Source of the DNA: Caenorhabditis elegans
Lineage: Eukaryota > Nematoda > Chromadorea > Rhabditida > Rhabditidae
Direction of reading: 5' to 3'
Assembly (NCBI RefSeq): GCF_000002985.6
Contig: NC_003279.8
Location: 12,338,001-12,402,000 of the forward strand
DNA: 64,000 nt
Shown: positions 1-11,819 of the stretch, piece after piece
Numbering within the stretch: the stretch's first letter is position 1
Layout: each line of letters begins with the position of its first letter
Program-made: the position numbers and the translations under genes
The notes under the pieces: model-generated
What the model was told of the DNA's origin: nothing
Databases searched by the model: none
The model's input: only the letters and a program-made list of their open reading frames with translations

Positions 1-1239
1 TTCTTTCTGGCTATGTTTCTGTTTATTGTATCAAAAATTGTGGCGGAATTGTGAGTTTTTTGTTGGCCAGCGATTGGATTTTGAGTGATGAGTTTTCAGG
101 GAGCAAGTTGGAGGATTTGAGGTGGAAGATCGAACGATTATTGTAATTACACCAACTTACCGGAGGATCAATCGAATGCCTGATATTACACGGTACTCAG
201 GAACAAAAGAACGATCATAATTATAACTTTAAAGTATATTTTGGCAGTCGATATTTTTTGACAGAATTTTTAGCTTCTGAGTAAGATCACTGTAGCTTTC
301 AGACTCTCCAATACTCTCTCCCACGTGAAAAACCTGCATTGGATTGTAATAGAAGACGGCGTGTCGACTGTGCCAGCGGTCCGAGCGGTCTTGGAGCGGA
401 CCGGCTTGTCCTATACCTACATGGCACATAAAACTGCTCAGGGATACCCGGCAAAAGGATGGTATCAGAGAACGATGGCTCTGAAGTTCATTAGAGAGAA
501 TACGTCGCGGATTTTGAACACTGATCTCAGGGAAGGAGTGGTATATTTTGCGGATGATGATAACTCGTATGATTTGAGATTGTTCAATGATTTTATTAGA
601 AATGTTCGAAAGCTCGGGGTTTGGGCTGTGGGTAAGCAAGCTGCTAGTCAAAACACAGACCATTCATTTTTTGTGTATTTAGGATTTGCGGGTGGCGCTG
701 CAGTAGAAGCTCCAAAAGTTGTGGACAAGAAGGTGACGTCATTCGACGCTCTTTGGGTCTCCAAACGATTATTCGCGGTGGATATGGCTGGATTTGCAGT
801 TAATCTGAAGTGGATCCTAAGAACCAATGCAGTATTTGGGAAAACATGCAATCGAGGAGATGGGGCTCCAGAGACATGTCTATTAGAAGATCTTGGATTT
901 GATTTAGAAGATATCGAACCATTTGGTTATGAAAAGCAGGTCAGTAATTTCAAAGTGTTGCTCCTGGAGCACCTGACAAAAACGTGAGACTGGAGCGCAT
1001 TCTAGAAATCTAGTCGTGTCTTGGCCAAGCTCCAGGAGCAGCAATTTGCTCTTTCTGTCCGTGATGCTCTATTTAAATGCATCTCTATGTAAAATTTCAG
1101 TCTTACACTTTCTTGCAGTCCTGCATTGCTCTATAATTCAATTTTCCAGAACAATCGGGAAATTCTCGTTTGGCATACAAGAACAAGCTACCCAAAGTTG
1201 CAAGGCACCGACACTTTTGGATATTTCGTGGAAAATTGA
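1..1239 (+). CDS. GT43 beta-1,3-glucuronosyltransferase-like protein (5' partial)
   Basis: Glucuronosyltransferase of the GT43 family, which transfers GlcA from UDP-GlcA to galactose-ended glycans in the Golgi. Exons read 1-50, 100-192, 303-631, 683-939 and 1150-1239, in one continuous frame. The first exon is a hydrophobic stretch (FFLAMFLFIVSKIVAEL), so it is a type II anchor. Its start codon is either the ATG inside this stretch or lies left of the window. Family landmarks follow: IIVITPTYRR, LHWIVIEDG, YPAKGWYQR, the UDP-sugar/metal-binding FADDDNSYD, the GGAAVEAP block, the acidic PETCLLED region holding the likely catalytic Glu, and the terminal ILVWHTRTSYP. No lesion is visible. The closest relative in the window is the gene at 49732-50791, which has the same intron positions. 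Confidence 0.88.
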
Positions 1240-1343
1240 ATAATTTTTTAATCGTTAGTTATGAAAAATAAACAGTTTCAGAATTTTCATAGCTTAATCA
1301 TGCATTATAATTAATCAAAGTAATAAAGCTTTATTTTGGAATT

Positions 1344-1505
1344 AGTTACATCAGCTGACATCTGACAGGTCTGTTTTTTACTAGAACTTCTAAATTACCT
1401 ATATCTTTAAAACTAGGTGTTTCTATGAAACAAACTACTTAAAGCTGTGAGTCGTTATGTATATCTTGTCAAAAACCGACCCGTCAGATGTCTGCTGGTG
1501 TAACT
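1344..1505. repeat. Palindromic MITE-like element
   Basis: The left arm at about 1344-1380 (AGTTACATCAGCTGACATCT onward) is the imperfect reverse complement of the right arm at about 1468-1505, which ends AGATGTCTGCTGGTGTAACT. The arms are about 37 bp and the spacer about 90 bp. There is no coding potential. It resembles a nematode non-autonomous DNA transposon. The remainder of 1240-2180 is AT-rich and I see no gene in it. Confidence 0.7.
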
Positions 1506-2179
1506 TTTTTGCGGGAGAGAGTTGTATAACTGACATTGACATAATGATAGAAAAGTAACCCGCACGACTTTATTAGTTGAAAATACTTTGCTAACTTTCA
1601 TGGTTTTAGAGTTATAAATTTTATAACAACATGAGAAAATTACCGCAAAACCAGTAACTAATTAACTGATTGGATAAAAAAAGCCACCAGCAAATCATTC
1701 CAAGAAAGCATCAAAAATCCTCACTTGAGTCTGATGTATCGGTTTCTTGACTTACGGCTATCGCGGTTTCAATCTAAAATCGTATTTCTCACGCAGCTGT
1801 CGAATCAAACAACAAACCTTTTCTGTAATTTTGGAAAATTGCTCTAATTCCATGCATTATATTTGAAAAGCTGGAAATAAAATTTTCACTCGGAGGACTT
1901 AACAAAGAACTGAAAAAAGAAACTCATACCGGATTTTAAAAAAGTTGGACCTCAAAAATGTATGTTAAAAAATGTAGGTTTATGCAGTGTAGTATTTGTC
2001 ATTTGATAATTTTGATATTTCAAATAAGGTACAAGGTAAAACTGAAATACAATACAAACGTTATTTATGGTATAAATTATTTTTAAAATTAGACAAGTTT
2101 TACTACTAAATAGGTGCTTAACCACATCTGATAGTGATATGTAAAAGTTTGAATTTTTTCGTAAGTTCTCTAAATACTA

Positions 2180-2935
2180 TCCTTCGAAGTAATTTGCGGC
2201 TGATCTTATTGACCCGCCCTTATTTTCTCAAAAGTCGTAGATATTAGCTTTGGGCTTCCGGAACTGAACTATATGTGAGGCATGCGAGGTGTCAGGTACG
2301 CCGAATCAACACTACGCTACCTACAATTGTCCAGAAACAAAGACGTGGAATTTTAGAACAACTGCAAAAAGTCCAGCTGCGCCCTGTCCGAGCTTTTGCA
2401 GCGACTTTCCAATAGATCAAAAATCCTCCGTCACGCTTTTTCTTCAAAAGTCTTTCGGTTTATGGAACTGAACTACGTGACGGGTCAAATTCGCAGCGGG
2501 AATGGATGGAAAGAATTGATCTCAGAACGATCGGGTTCAGTACTAGACTACATACACTGCAATGAGGAACGCTTTACTTTTGTTATTTGCAGGTTATCAA
2601 AATGTGCTAGTCGAGGCGGAAATGCGGAAGTCTAGCGGCGGATCTTAGCGCCTCGGACGGCTGTAGGCTTTCCATGTAGGTGCCAAAACACCTGTCCACT
2701 TCCCCCCGTCTCCGCCTCACCCCGTGAGCCGAGCCTTCTGTGCGGCGGAAACCCCGTAAGGTGTTGGCCACTGCGGTAGAACCACATTTTGTCAGAGTGC
2801 AGAAGTGAGGCCAGGAGGCCAGCGTGAGGCGGGCAGGTTTGAGACAGGCACCAGGCCGGGAAACCGGGCCTGCTTCTCATGGAAGTCGTAGACGGTGGGC
2901 CATCCTCGGTTAAATGGGCCGCCGTTTTTCCGACG
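2180..2935. repeat. Putative interspersed repeat block with a GC-rich core
   Basis: Positions 2225-2280 and 2436-2485 share a degenerate direct repeat (TCTTCAAAAGTC followed by GGAACTGAACTACGTGA in the second copy). From about 2630 to 2930 composition jumps to GC-rich sequence that is unlike any gene here. Open frames in this block have no recognisable domain and no splice structure. It is most likely a transposon-derived repeat or a foreign segment. The exact family cannot be named without a repeat library. Confidence 0.45.
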
Positions 2936-3248
2936 TTGGTCTAAACTAAGCTCAGATAAAATGACTTCAGCATAGAACCCAAGTTATTAGAATTGTACCC
3001 AAGATTATCGAAATAGTCTTGCATGTAACACTAACAGCGATCTTACTGTATCTTATTTCGTCTGCGTCTATCAATTGTGGGGCTTACTCCACCACATCTA
3101 AACATAAGTCACACCTCGGGGAAAAGATAAAAATCAACAAATTCATGTGTAGGTCGGTTTCAAATATGCTTGATAGAATCTCCGGACTTTCGAAGGATGC
3201 CTCCCCAAACAGCACAACAACCATTCAAGAAATCATCACTCTTGAGAA

Positions 3249-4826
3249 ATGCCTGACATCGAAAGTGAGTGCCTTATTCTTGATTTGCAAAATGCTTAAA
3301 ATTCCAGCTTGCCCGGTCTGTGATGTTCCGTGCCGCATTGAACCCCACTTCGGTGGGATCGCGTGCGCCGCCTGTGCTGCATTCTTCCGACGTACTGTCT
3401 CGCTGAATATTGGATACATGTGCAAACGGGAGAAGCTTTGCCGGAAGGCGAGGAAGAGCTGCAGGGCGTGCAGGTTCGAACGATGTGTGAAGAGCGCTGG
3501 ACTACAACGAGATTGTGTGTTTTTTAATGGTATTTAGAATTCAAGAAGATACCTGTAATTCCAGATGTAAGACAATTACTCACCCCGAGGAATACTCCAC
3601 TATACATTTTGAATAGACAGGATAATACCGGCGGTGAGATTGTTAGAGGTAAGCTTCTCCAAATTTTTATTCTTTGTTATTTTCAAAAGGCTCCTTGATT
3701 CTAAATTTTTTCAGCTTTTGCCTCTCCTACAATGCCAAAACCGGAGCCTACTCCTCAACTCGGTTTCAGTGACATTTTGAAAGTTAGTAACTCGAGCCTC
3801 TTCAAGTTTTACCTGAATCAAGTGGAAAAAGCTGTCAAACTAAGACAGAAGGTAAGAGATCCCAGCAATTTGAGATGGTAAAATAAAAATTTAGAACACA
3901 CTAACTATCAAAACAAATGCGGAACTTTTGAAAATAGTAGCCACTCAGCAAGAATTGGCATTGGAAGCATGCAGGACGTGCCCTGGCATGGATTTACTTG
4001 ACAAGGAAGATCGTAAAGTGGTTCAGAAATATTTTGTGTTTTCTAATGTTTGGATAGAATCAACATGGTTATATAGTTTAGCGAAGGAACATCTCGAAAC
4101 TGAAAATAATCTGAATTTTGACATGTTAGTTTGTTTGTGTGTGCTTTTCCTTCTGCAGCAGGCTGACAATTAGGCTCAGGTTCAGGCCTAGGCTCAGACT
4201 TAGGCTTAGGCTTTGGCTTAGGCATAGGCTTAGTTTTAAGCTTAGGCCTAGGTTTTGGCTCAAGCTTAGGCTTAGGTTCAGGCTTAGGCTTATGCCTAGG
4301 CTGGCGTAGGCTTAGGTTTGGGTTCAGGCAGTTCAGGAATTCTTCAAGATGTGAGAAATTTACAGAAATTTGAAGAAATTCATCGAGCAAGTCAAGTCAA
4401 CTCTGTTATTTTCATTTTCTCAATTCAAACTCAACATCTTTGAGCTCGCAGCATTCAAAGCAATATGCATATGGAAATTGATTTATCACGAGACAAGCCG
4501 AGCCATGAAAATTATTGCTCAAGAACACTATGATGGGGTCGCTAGTGCATTGCGAAACTATTACGAGGTGAGGCTGGAACACAAAAAAAGTTTTTTGGAA
4601 TGTCTCAAATTGTTTAAAACTAAGTTGTATCACAAACTTTGAACATTTTTACAGACTCATACATCGATGGATCACTCGGAAATAGCCATTCGAATAGGCG
4701 AGATCACGTTGCTAGTTGTTTCAATTTTCGTAAGTTTTAATATAATTTAGACTTTTCAATTTCTTTTTTCAGCAATTGTACCATGATATGGCAAAATTAT
4801 ATGTTCAAATTGGAATTCCATTTTAG
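3249..4826 (+). CDS. Nuclear hormone receptor A (nematode supplementary type)
   Basis: Ligand-regulated transcription factor with a C4 zinc-finger DNA-binding domain followed by a ligand-binding domain, about 339 aa. Exons: 3249-3264, 3308-3529, 3565-3648, 3715-3851, 3895-4124, 4366-4567, 4655-4729 and 4773-4826. The start lies in a 16-nt first exon (MPDIE), chosen because receptor B at 46329-47731 begins the same way. Finger 1 reads CPVCDVPC...[10 protein letters not shown]. Finger 2 reads CKREKLC...CRACRFERC, with only six residues between its second and third Cys where nine is usual. The ligand-binding part carries [19 protein letters not shown] and [15 protein letters not shown]. The second intron is only 35 nt, and the fifth holds a TTAGGC-like array. 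No stop or frameshift is visible. Confidence 0.9.
4151..4333 (+). repeat. Degenerate TTAGGC (telomere-like) array within an intron
   Basis: About 180 bp of imperfect GGCTTA/GGCTCA/GGTTCA hexamers, matching the nematode telomere unit TTAGGC, sit wholly inside the fifth intron of nuclear receptor A. The antisense open frame is a Pro-Lys-rich artefact of the repeat. Smaller arrays lie in introns near 39460-39505, 42050-42090 and 57235-57265. Confidence 0.85.
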
Positions 4827-5204
4827 AATTTTATTGGATTGGATCATGTTAATAATGTATTATATTTATAATGATATAAATAGCATTTCGACTTACACAT
4901 TGGGGTACTTTAAGATTGGCAAACCGGACAAAATTGGAACACTAGAGTCCTGTTTTCAGCAAAAAATTGCAAAAATTGCTGAATTTTCTGAGAAACGAAA
5001 CTGGAACATCGGAATGGCGGACGAAAAAAAGAAAACAATTTAACAAGTACATACAATACAAATATTGTCTGATATGAGTCACTTTCTAGTTGGAGATGGT
5101 AAATTTAATTGTGAACAGAATTGTATTGTAAAATGTAGTATTCGCATTTCTAATTTTATTATATTAGTAAAAACCTCATTTTCGCATTTTAGCAGTAAGC
5201 GCAC

Positions 5205-5895
5205 AGGTTTTCATGAGGCAGGCGTAGGTGGCCTAGGTGCACATTTTTCGGAGAGTACCATCGGGTTTTTCCAATTTTATAGAACTTAAAAATCGTACCA
5301 GCCTGTCTACGGGTCTACCTCCTGCCTGCCCACTTTACGCCTATCTTCGCTTTTTAATGTGTGCCTACCTACCTACCTACTTTAAACCTCACTATTTAGG
5401 GTCCAGTCACGTGCCTACCGCGAGCTTGCCTACCTGCTTGTCTACTCCCGCCTACGTTAGTTCATGTTTTTATACCTGTCACCTGTATTAACGGATCGAC
5501 GACTGGTGCCACAGTCTCGTGTTAATTATTGTAGAAAACGTTGTTTATATCAATATAACGTCTATTGAGAAAAGGACACTGGCTGGTGTTACTATCAGTG
5601 TCCTCCCAAGAAGAATGATTGTCTTATCTTCAACTCTCACACAATGTGTTGTCCGTCTCTTCCCCGCCGCACCCTCTAACTATGCCACATGGCACTGCCT
5701 TGTGGCACAATCGAGGAGACCACAGTGACGAGACTAGAGAGACCAAATTAATGAATTGGCCTCTCGCACCTGCCTACCTTATGACTGCCCACTTAAAGCC
5801 TACTTCTTCATGTCTGACTACTCGCGTGCCTATCCCCCCCCAAACATCCCTATATAGGTTCCTAATTACGTGCCTAGGTGCCTGCATAACCGGCC
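5205..5895. repeat. CTGCCTACC-rich low-complexity region with an inserted unique block
   Basis: The outer parts (about 5205-5490 and 5755-5895) are built from degenerate TGCCTACC/GCCTAGGTG motifs. The left edge (GGCCTAGGTGCAC) and right edge (GTGCCTAGGTGCC) are in roughly inverted orientation. Between about 5515 and 5740 lies a more complex block (starting TGTTAATTATTG) that could be an insertion such as a solo LTR. That reading is a guess. No gene is supported between 4827 and 6166. Confidence 0.5.
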
Positions 5896-6166
5896 TATAA
5901 ACGGCCAATTTTTTTTTTTGGAAAAAAGTTAATTTTAATTTTTTTTTATTTTTGATAAACCGGACGTCCGATTTCGCCCTGTTTTTCACCTCTAGAGTTT
6001 GTTTCCATTAAATTTTGGAAGACCTTTAGTGTTTCTTAAGAGTGGTGTCTAGTTGCTCAGCGAGCTCGCCAAGAGAAGCCAAAATATAGGAAAAGCTCAC
6101 TATCAGTCAAGCCATTTTTGAGAAACAGGTGCTCTTTTCAACAATTTCAGTTCTCTTCAAGCTCAT

Positions 6167-7702
6167 ATGATCATTCGTTTCAGTCAACGGAAGCAGATTC
6201 TTGTGTACGTAACTATTTCTTTTATTGTGCTCGGTAAGTTTTTTTTGGAACTTTTAAAAAAATTTCAATAAAATTTTAGTTTTGTTCTATTCACTGAGCC
6301 TCACAACCGAGGAGAATTGCCAGAGAATTGGGTGGAATTTAAGTGAGATTTTGACTTTTGAAAAAATTGTGTTTTAATAGAAAAGTTTCCGTAATTTCAG
6401 GCACAACTGCCCTCAGGACAGCAGATTTTGGCTCAGAGTTCAGAATATCGTTTGCGGATGTTCAAAAATTTCAAAAATGGATTTACCTACCTGAAATCAA
6501 ATCTTCTTGGGCTCCAAGACCTGAAATCCTAATGCTAATTGTGACAAGAACAGATAGTTTTTCACGACGTAACATTTTGAGGAAAACTTCGATGAGCAAC
6601 AGTAAAATTATTAAGAATGGAAGAATGAAAGCTTAATTTTTTGTTGGTATGGCAGCAGGAAACAAAACATTGAAGAAGCTTGTGATGGAAGAAGCAGAGT
6701 CCAATGGTGATATGGTTTTGGCGGATTTGCAGGACACTTATGATAACTTACCGTTTAAGGTGGGTTTTTTAAGATTTGGCTTCACATTTTTCTGTAAATA
6801 TCTCGAAAATCATATGATAAATTTTTTGTAGTTGACAACTTTTTAATAAAAGCGCATAGAAAAAAGATATACGGGGGTGAGCAAAACTATTTGCATTTTT
6901 GAATTTTTGCCAATTTTCCACATTTTCAAATTAGTAAATTCACAAACTAGGAGTATTAGAACAAAAATTTTGACTAATAAAATGTTGCCTAAAATTTTTT
7001 CTACATGCTGAAACATGTTTTAACAACGGCCGACACCTCACGAGTCCACTGTTAGTCTTTTCTGGAGATACTCATGTAACTCAAAAATGAAGAATTTTCA
7101 ATTATCAATTAATCGCTTTTTTCTCAAGAAACTGGTAAAAACTTTTTTAAATTTTTAGACGTTATCCCTTCTTCTCTACGGAACAAGTAAAACGCCGCAA
7201 TTCAAGTTAATTGGGAAAATTTATCTTTATTTATCTAGTTCCCTCGATGCACCATGTCCTAGCTTTCTCCGACACAATGAATTCTAGGTATGTTCCCGAA
7301 ACTGCATATAACTGCTCCAAATACCCTGTCTACGTGATGGGCCCATTTTACCTAACAACCAGGGATGCTGCAAAACTGATACTTGCTCATTCAAGATTTC
7401 AAAACTTTATAACGGTGAGCACCGACCTGTGAATTTCACAGATAGTAGTTTCAGGTGGAAGACGCACTTATAACAGGAATTCTTGCCAGTGATCTTGGGA
7501 TTGTGAGAAAAAGTCTTCCAATGGTTTTTAGGTTTCAGTATAATGTAATTTTAATCTATCTGTATAAGTATTTAAGTTAAGAAAATCTATTTTTCAGAAT
7601 CCAAACGGGAAGGACGTTCTTGCATGGCATATGGCTGATAAAAGCGATAACGAGTACTTAAATTTCTTTAATAATAATAATAATAAAGCTAAACTTTTAT
7701 AA
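6167..7702 (+). pseudogene. GT31 beta-1,3-galactosyltransferase-like pseudogene
   Basis: Exons 6167-6233, 6280-6342, 6401-6759 and 7159-7414, plus 7455 onward to a stop at 7700-7702, match the intact paralogue at 43922-45259 exon for exon. It starts with a short cytoplasmic tail and membrane anchor (MIIRFSQRKQ...), then ISFADVQKFQKW, MLIVTRTDSFSRR and LLLYGTSK. There are two lesions. An in-frame TAA follows the codons for GRMKA near 6635, where the paralogue reads GRMQVLFLVGM. Further on, the segment after LIGKI that should encode the DDD metal-binding motif and the following ~60 residues is replaced by about 70 bp of unrelated, A/T-rich sequence. Frame resumes at YVPETAYN. Loss of DDD makes catalysis very unlikely even if the stop were bypassed. 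Confidence 0.85.
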
Positions 7703-7818
7703 CCGATTTCCGAGCACTAAAACTTCGAGCTCTATCATAGCATAGCGAACTTCAAAGGTTCGACAGAAAACTTTATTAATTTTGTCTTCAAGGCTAAGCT
7801 AGTCAATTCTGAACAAAT

Positions 7819-9265
7819 TTATTCCCCAATATATTTTGTGAATAACCGCTGCTCTTTAAAATCCGCCATTTGGATTCTATACTGCTCCAAATACTCGTGA
7901 TCCTTCAGCGGAATATGTGATGAGAACAATATTGGCTCCTTTGTCGGTTCATATCCCATAAACATCATTGTCATGTTTACTCGCTGAGCTCCAACGTCAT
8001 CAGCAAGGTAGCCAGTGACCATTGTGTCGTCGATCTACAATTTCCAGCTTTAAAAAACTTTGCATTCTGGAAATTCTTACTCTGTGGAACTTCCTGTGCT
8101 TCGAAGCCATGAGCACGCCTTCTACCGCCTGTCGTGTAAACATAAGAAACGAGCCTCCAAGAAAAGTTACATAGTTCGCACATTTTGAGTCTGAATCAAA
8201 CCTGAAAAATGCTCAATTTAGTTTGAAGAAATGAAAAATCAACAGAATACTTTTCACAACACTCTGCTCCCGTTGGTATACCCGCCGTGATGAAACGGGT
8301 TTCAGTAATGTGTCCGTACATTCTTGAGCCTTGTGGATGTATTGTGTCAGTGTTGTTATCCATGTAAGATAAAAGTACGTTTGGGTAGAAAAGCACGTCA
8401 TCATCAACTTTTCCAATGAATTTTGCCGATGGGACCTTGGAGAAACCGTAGAGCAGCATTGATAGCATCTGAAAAGATATTTTGTGTACTAGTAGTTTCA
8501 ACTATGTAATTGGCGAATCGGCGCGACTAGAATACTAGTACGCGCTCTAGTCACACGTTCTTTTCGGGATCCTTATGCATCATGTGCTCGAAATTTTGGA
8601 AGTATTTCCCAAGGCTGAGCGTAAACCTGTAATCTATGCCTCTCCGCACTCCAGAAAGATCAATTTACCAGGTAGTTTCAACTGACCTTAAATGCGACTT
8701 TAGAAAAAGAATCCTCAATATTTGTCACCACCATATCCCCGTAAAGCGCGGCTTCGCTCATCACTAATTCTTTCGTTTTCTGGTCGACATCACCTCCTAA
8801 CCCAATCACGAATATCGACTTTATCCGATTTCTCTGAGTCATCCAAGTCTTCCGTAACACATTTCTTCTTGCCAGTGCATCCACTCTAGTCATAACTGTT
8901 AAGATAATCTCTGGATCATCAATTTCTGGGAGGTAAAGCCATTTGAATGTTTTTTGAACATCGGCGAAGGATATTTGGTAGCTAGACCCAAAATCCTCGG
9001 TGGAACTAACATTTGGGCCTGGAATTCGAGCTCTATTTTGTTGAGCTTAGAACTCTTGAAAAAAAAGCTTACTGGTGTACCATTCCTTTCGCAAACATTC
9101 TTTGTAGTGTGGGTTTGTTAACGGGCCGGACCTTTTCCGGTTTGAAACTGGAAATTTTATTGGAGCTATGTTAGAATGTTAGAGCAGAGTGGAAAGTCCA
9201 TGGAGCTTACCAATCCAATACAAGACCAACAAAGGTAAAATAACAAGAAAGCATTTCATAGTCAT
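7819..9265 (-). CDS. GT31 beta-1,3-galactosyltransferase-like protein
   Basis: Galactosyl/GlcNAc transferase of family GT31 (Galactosyl_T domain), a Golgi type II protein of about 338 aa. Exons on the minus strand: 9265-9211, 9147-9073, 9018-8687, 8468-8251, 8201-8081 and 8034-7819, all in frame. The start gives MTMKCFLVILPLLVLYWIG, a signal anchor. Conserved features are YQISFADVQKTFKWLYLPE, ARRNVLRKTWM, FIGKVDDDVLFYP (the DDD motif lost in the neighbouring pseudogene), GGSFLMFTRQAV and VEDxLVTG-like IDDTMVTGYLADDVG. It is divergently related to the two plus-strand GT31 copies. It is transcribed toward the pseudogene, with about 115 bp between their ends. Confidence 0.92.
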
Positions 9266-9571
9266 ATCACATATGTAGAATTGAGAAGGCAGACAAATCC
9301 TTCAAGAGTCTGTTCGTCTGCAGGTGAAAATGAAATTGATCATTTTGGCAGATAGCAATGAATCGCTTGCCAGGTTTGCATGCAGTGGGGGCCCGAGGTA
9401 TCCGAGAACCGCTGAACCGGGTCTGCGGCGAAGAGATCAAAATGTTCCAGGAATCGAAAACTGGATAATTGAAAGATGCGAAAGCGGGTCAATAGGCCAG
9501 TTCTTGGAAAATGGATCGGCTCTCAGAATTGCGAACATTCCTTGAGAATATAGTCGGAGCAATCTGAACTC

Positions 9572-9636
9572 CTGAAGGTCTGAAGGTCTGAAAGTCTGAA
9601 GGTCTGAATGTCTGAAGGTCTGAAGGGCTGAAGTGT
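9572..9636 (+). repeat. Period-8 microsatellite (CTGAAGGT)n
   Basis: Eight consecutive near-perfect copies of CTGAAGGT, with variants CTGAAAGT, CTGAATGT and CTGAAGGG. It lies between the start of the minus-strand GT31 gene and the 3' end of the GT14 gene. Confidence 0.9.
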
Positions 9637-9699
9637 TCCTATTTTTCAGGATCAGATTCTTCCAATCAAAATTTATTTAAAATTCAAACACCGGTACAA

Positions 9700-11819
9700 T
9701 TATAACGGCAACTGCCTAGTTTGCCAACTTGTGTACTTTGGGTCACAGTTCAATGTATAGTTGTGTTCCTTGTGATGCTTGTGGTACAGAACCTAAACCT
9801 TTTTATAGATATCGATATATGCATAACTATTAACTTACAGTAACCATATTTTTGTAGTACTCCTCCTCCAGTGGATGGTCGTTTTGTCCCATGAACGTTC
9901 GATTATAGAGAAGCTCAGCGGTACATTCGATTATGGAATTGTCAAAGGGTGGAAGCATCTGAAATCAGCTATGAAATAGGGAAATACTCGAAGAATACCT
10001 TATTAAACATCAAAGTTGGAAACGATGCGACCGATCTCAGATATTCAATTCCCAGAATGCAAACATTGTGGCGTTTGTATTTAGAGGCACAGTAGCTTTC
10101 ATCCTCAAAATTCCATTGCACCATCCTAAACGGTTCCTGGTTGACTTTCAGATAACTCAACTAACCTTGTAATAAAATCAGTAACCTTGCCCTCCTTGAG
10201 ACATTGATCCGTGAAGTGTCCCGGCATTCCGAGAAACGCGCTGATTTGCAGACTGGAGATCAGCATCTCATCCACACCCCATCTCTGAAGATGAGTTACT
10301 GTTTATTAGGGATGTGAGACAATTCAGGAAAATTTAGGAGCCAGCCGATAGCTGCAAATCCCTGAAGGCTTTACCAAACTTAATGCATCGAGATGTGCCA
10401 AAACTGGGTTTAAAAAAGTCTTACTCCCTGATTCCATTGATCTATGTAAGTGGACAAGTTCACTTTTCGAGTCATCCAATCAACGGCGGCCCGTGACATT
10501 GATCCCTGAACACCGCCCTTCGAGAATTTTATCTTCTCATTCAATATCGTTTCGTCCACTTTTGATTCTGCAATAGACTAGTACTACCTGACACACTTAG
10601 CTTTCTTACCATCTGGAAACATTTTCAGCGACCTTGGATCCCACTTGAAATTCTCTTCATCAAGCCTCTGAGCTTCAGGCAGCAGTTCCACATCATTCGC
10701 CCCGCCAAGCCATTCATAAACTTGTTCGAGCTCGTACACAGATTTGGTGAGAAGATCATGATTCTGGAGCAGCATCGCATAGTTCCAGCCGGGCTTATTG
10801 ATCAGCGCGCGGAGGCAGTTGAGATGTGCCAGATTGACGTTATGGCCATTGGAGTCGATTGGTTCTTGGTCTGAAATTTCGGAAGTGATTGTACAACTAT
10901 TAGCTGAGGTGCCAGATTTTCAAAAAGTGCGAATTGTCTTCCGTTCCCCGGCCACGTTTCAAAATTCGACCGAGTAGTAGTCACAAATCCGATAAGACGG
11001 CTAGTCTAAATTCAAATTTTGCACGCAGGGCGTTCAGGCTAGACACAGCGTCGGGGAACTTGCCCCCTCTCTCTCTCCTCCGATCCAGAGACCGGCTGAG
11101 ACTTACCGGGTAGAAGCAAAACGTTTGGAAGACACGCTGCCATTGCTCTCATCTGATTCTTGAATCTCGTTGGCGCCTTCTTATCAATCGCGAAGCAAAA
11201 TGAGTTCTGAGGATGATAGGACATTTGCACTTGCTTCTCAACAAGCTCATAGTCCTTGTAGACAATTCTGGCGAATGCTACTCCATTCTTCAGAGGTCTC
11301 AAAATATGATCATGGGGTATAATTCTATCCATAACTGCGGAACAAGACATGTCGGGGTTCGGGTTTTCTACCATTGGTATCCTATTTTCTCCAGACACAG
11401 TTTGCAGATAGTCCTTGTCACCGGATAGGATTCGTCCGCAGTCAACGTGTGCGGTTTCTGACCGCCGACGATAAGTTTTTGACTGAAAAAATTTAGGTGT
11501 TTTTGTATATAATCTTTGAGCTTATGTATGTACATAAAAATGCTCAATTTTTGACTCGATTTTTGCAAAATCACGTCGCAACTCGTTAATAATTGCTTCT
11601 CGTTGATAATTTTCATTTCTCAAATTATACAAAGCATACGAATTTTGCTCATCTGTAATTACTTGTGATTTTTGATCCTTGACACCTGGTCGCTCTGAAC
11701 TTACTGCGTCCAAATAAACTTTTCGAAGAAAACATCAGGTAATAGACCAGTAGAACAGTCCCGAAGAACATTGTAACCCATGTAAATTTTTGCAATTTTT
11801 TTGAAGTTGAACGGCTCAT
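9700..11819 (-). CDS. GT14 Branch-type N-acetylglucosaminyltransferase-like protein
   Basis: Core-2/I-branching (GT14, Branch domain) family, expected to add beta1,6-GlcNAc or, as in xylosyltransferases, xylose in the Golgi. The start gives MSRSTSKKLQKF then a membrane span (TWVTMFFGTVLLVYYLMF); an in-frame ATG at 11849 is an alternative. Successive exons encode TAHVDCGRILSGDKDYL, ILRPLKNGVAFARIVYKDYE, SYHPQNSFCFAIDKKA, MRAMAACLPNVLLLP, NVNLAHLNCLRALI, NYAMLLQNHDLL, EWLGGANDVELLPE, GVQGSMSRAAVDWM, MPGHFTDQCLKEGKVTDFITR, CILGIEYLRSVASFPTLMFNK and NKxF-type ECTAELLYNRTFMGQ, ending QTRQLPL. A short intron (about 42 nt) precedes the MVQWNFEDE exon. The paralogue at 28335-30619 has the same exon order. 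Confidence 0.88.

Noticed and set aside
3019-3248. Possible longer N-terminus for nuclear receptor A, in frame with its first zinc finger
   Set aside because: A 16-nt first exon at 3249-3264 with a consensus intron gives the same start pattern as receptor B. The upstream frame has no such parallel.
4043-4390. Minus-strand open frame rich in Pro-Lys and Pro-Glu
   Set aside because: It is the antisense translation of the TTAGGC-like array inside the receptor A intron, so the periodicity is from the repeat.
9572-9636. Candidate CRISPR-like array
   Set aside because: Simple period-8 microsatellite with no spacers, in a eukaryotic context.
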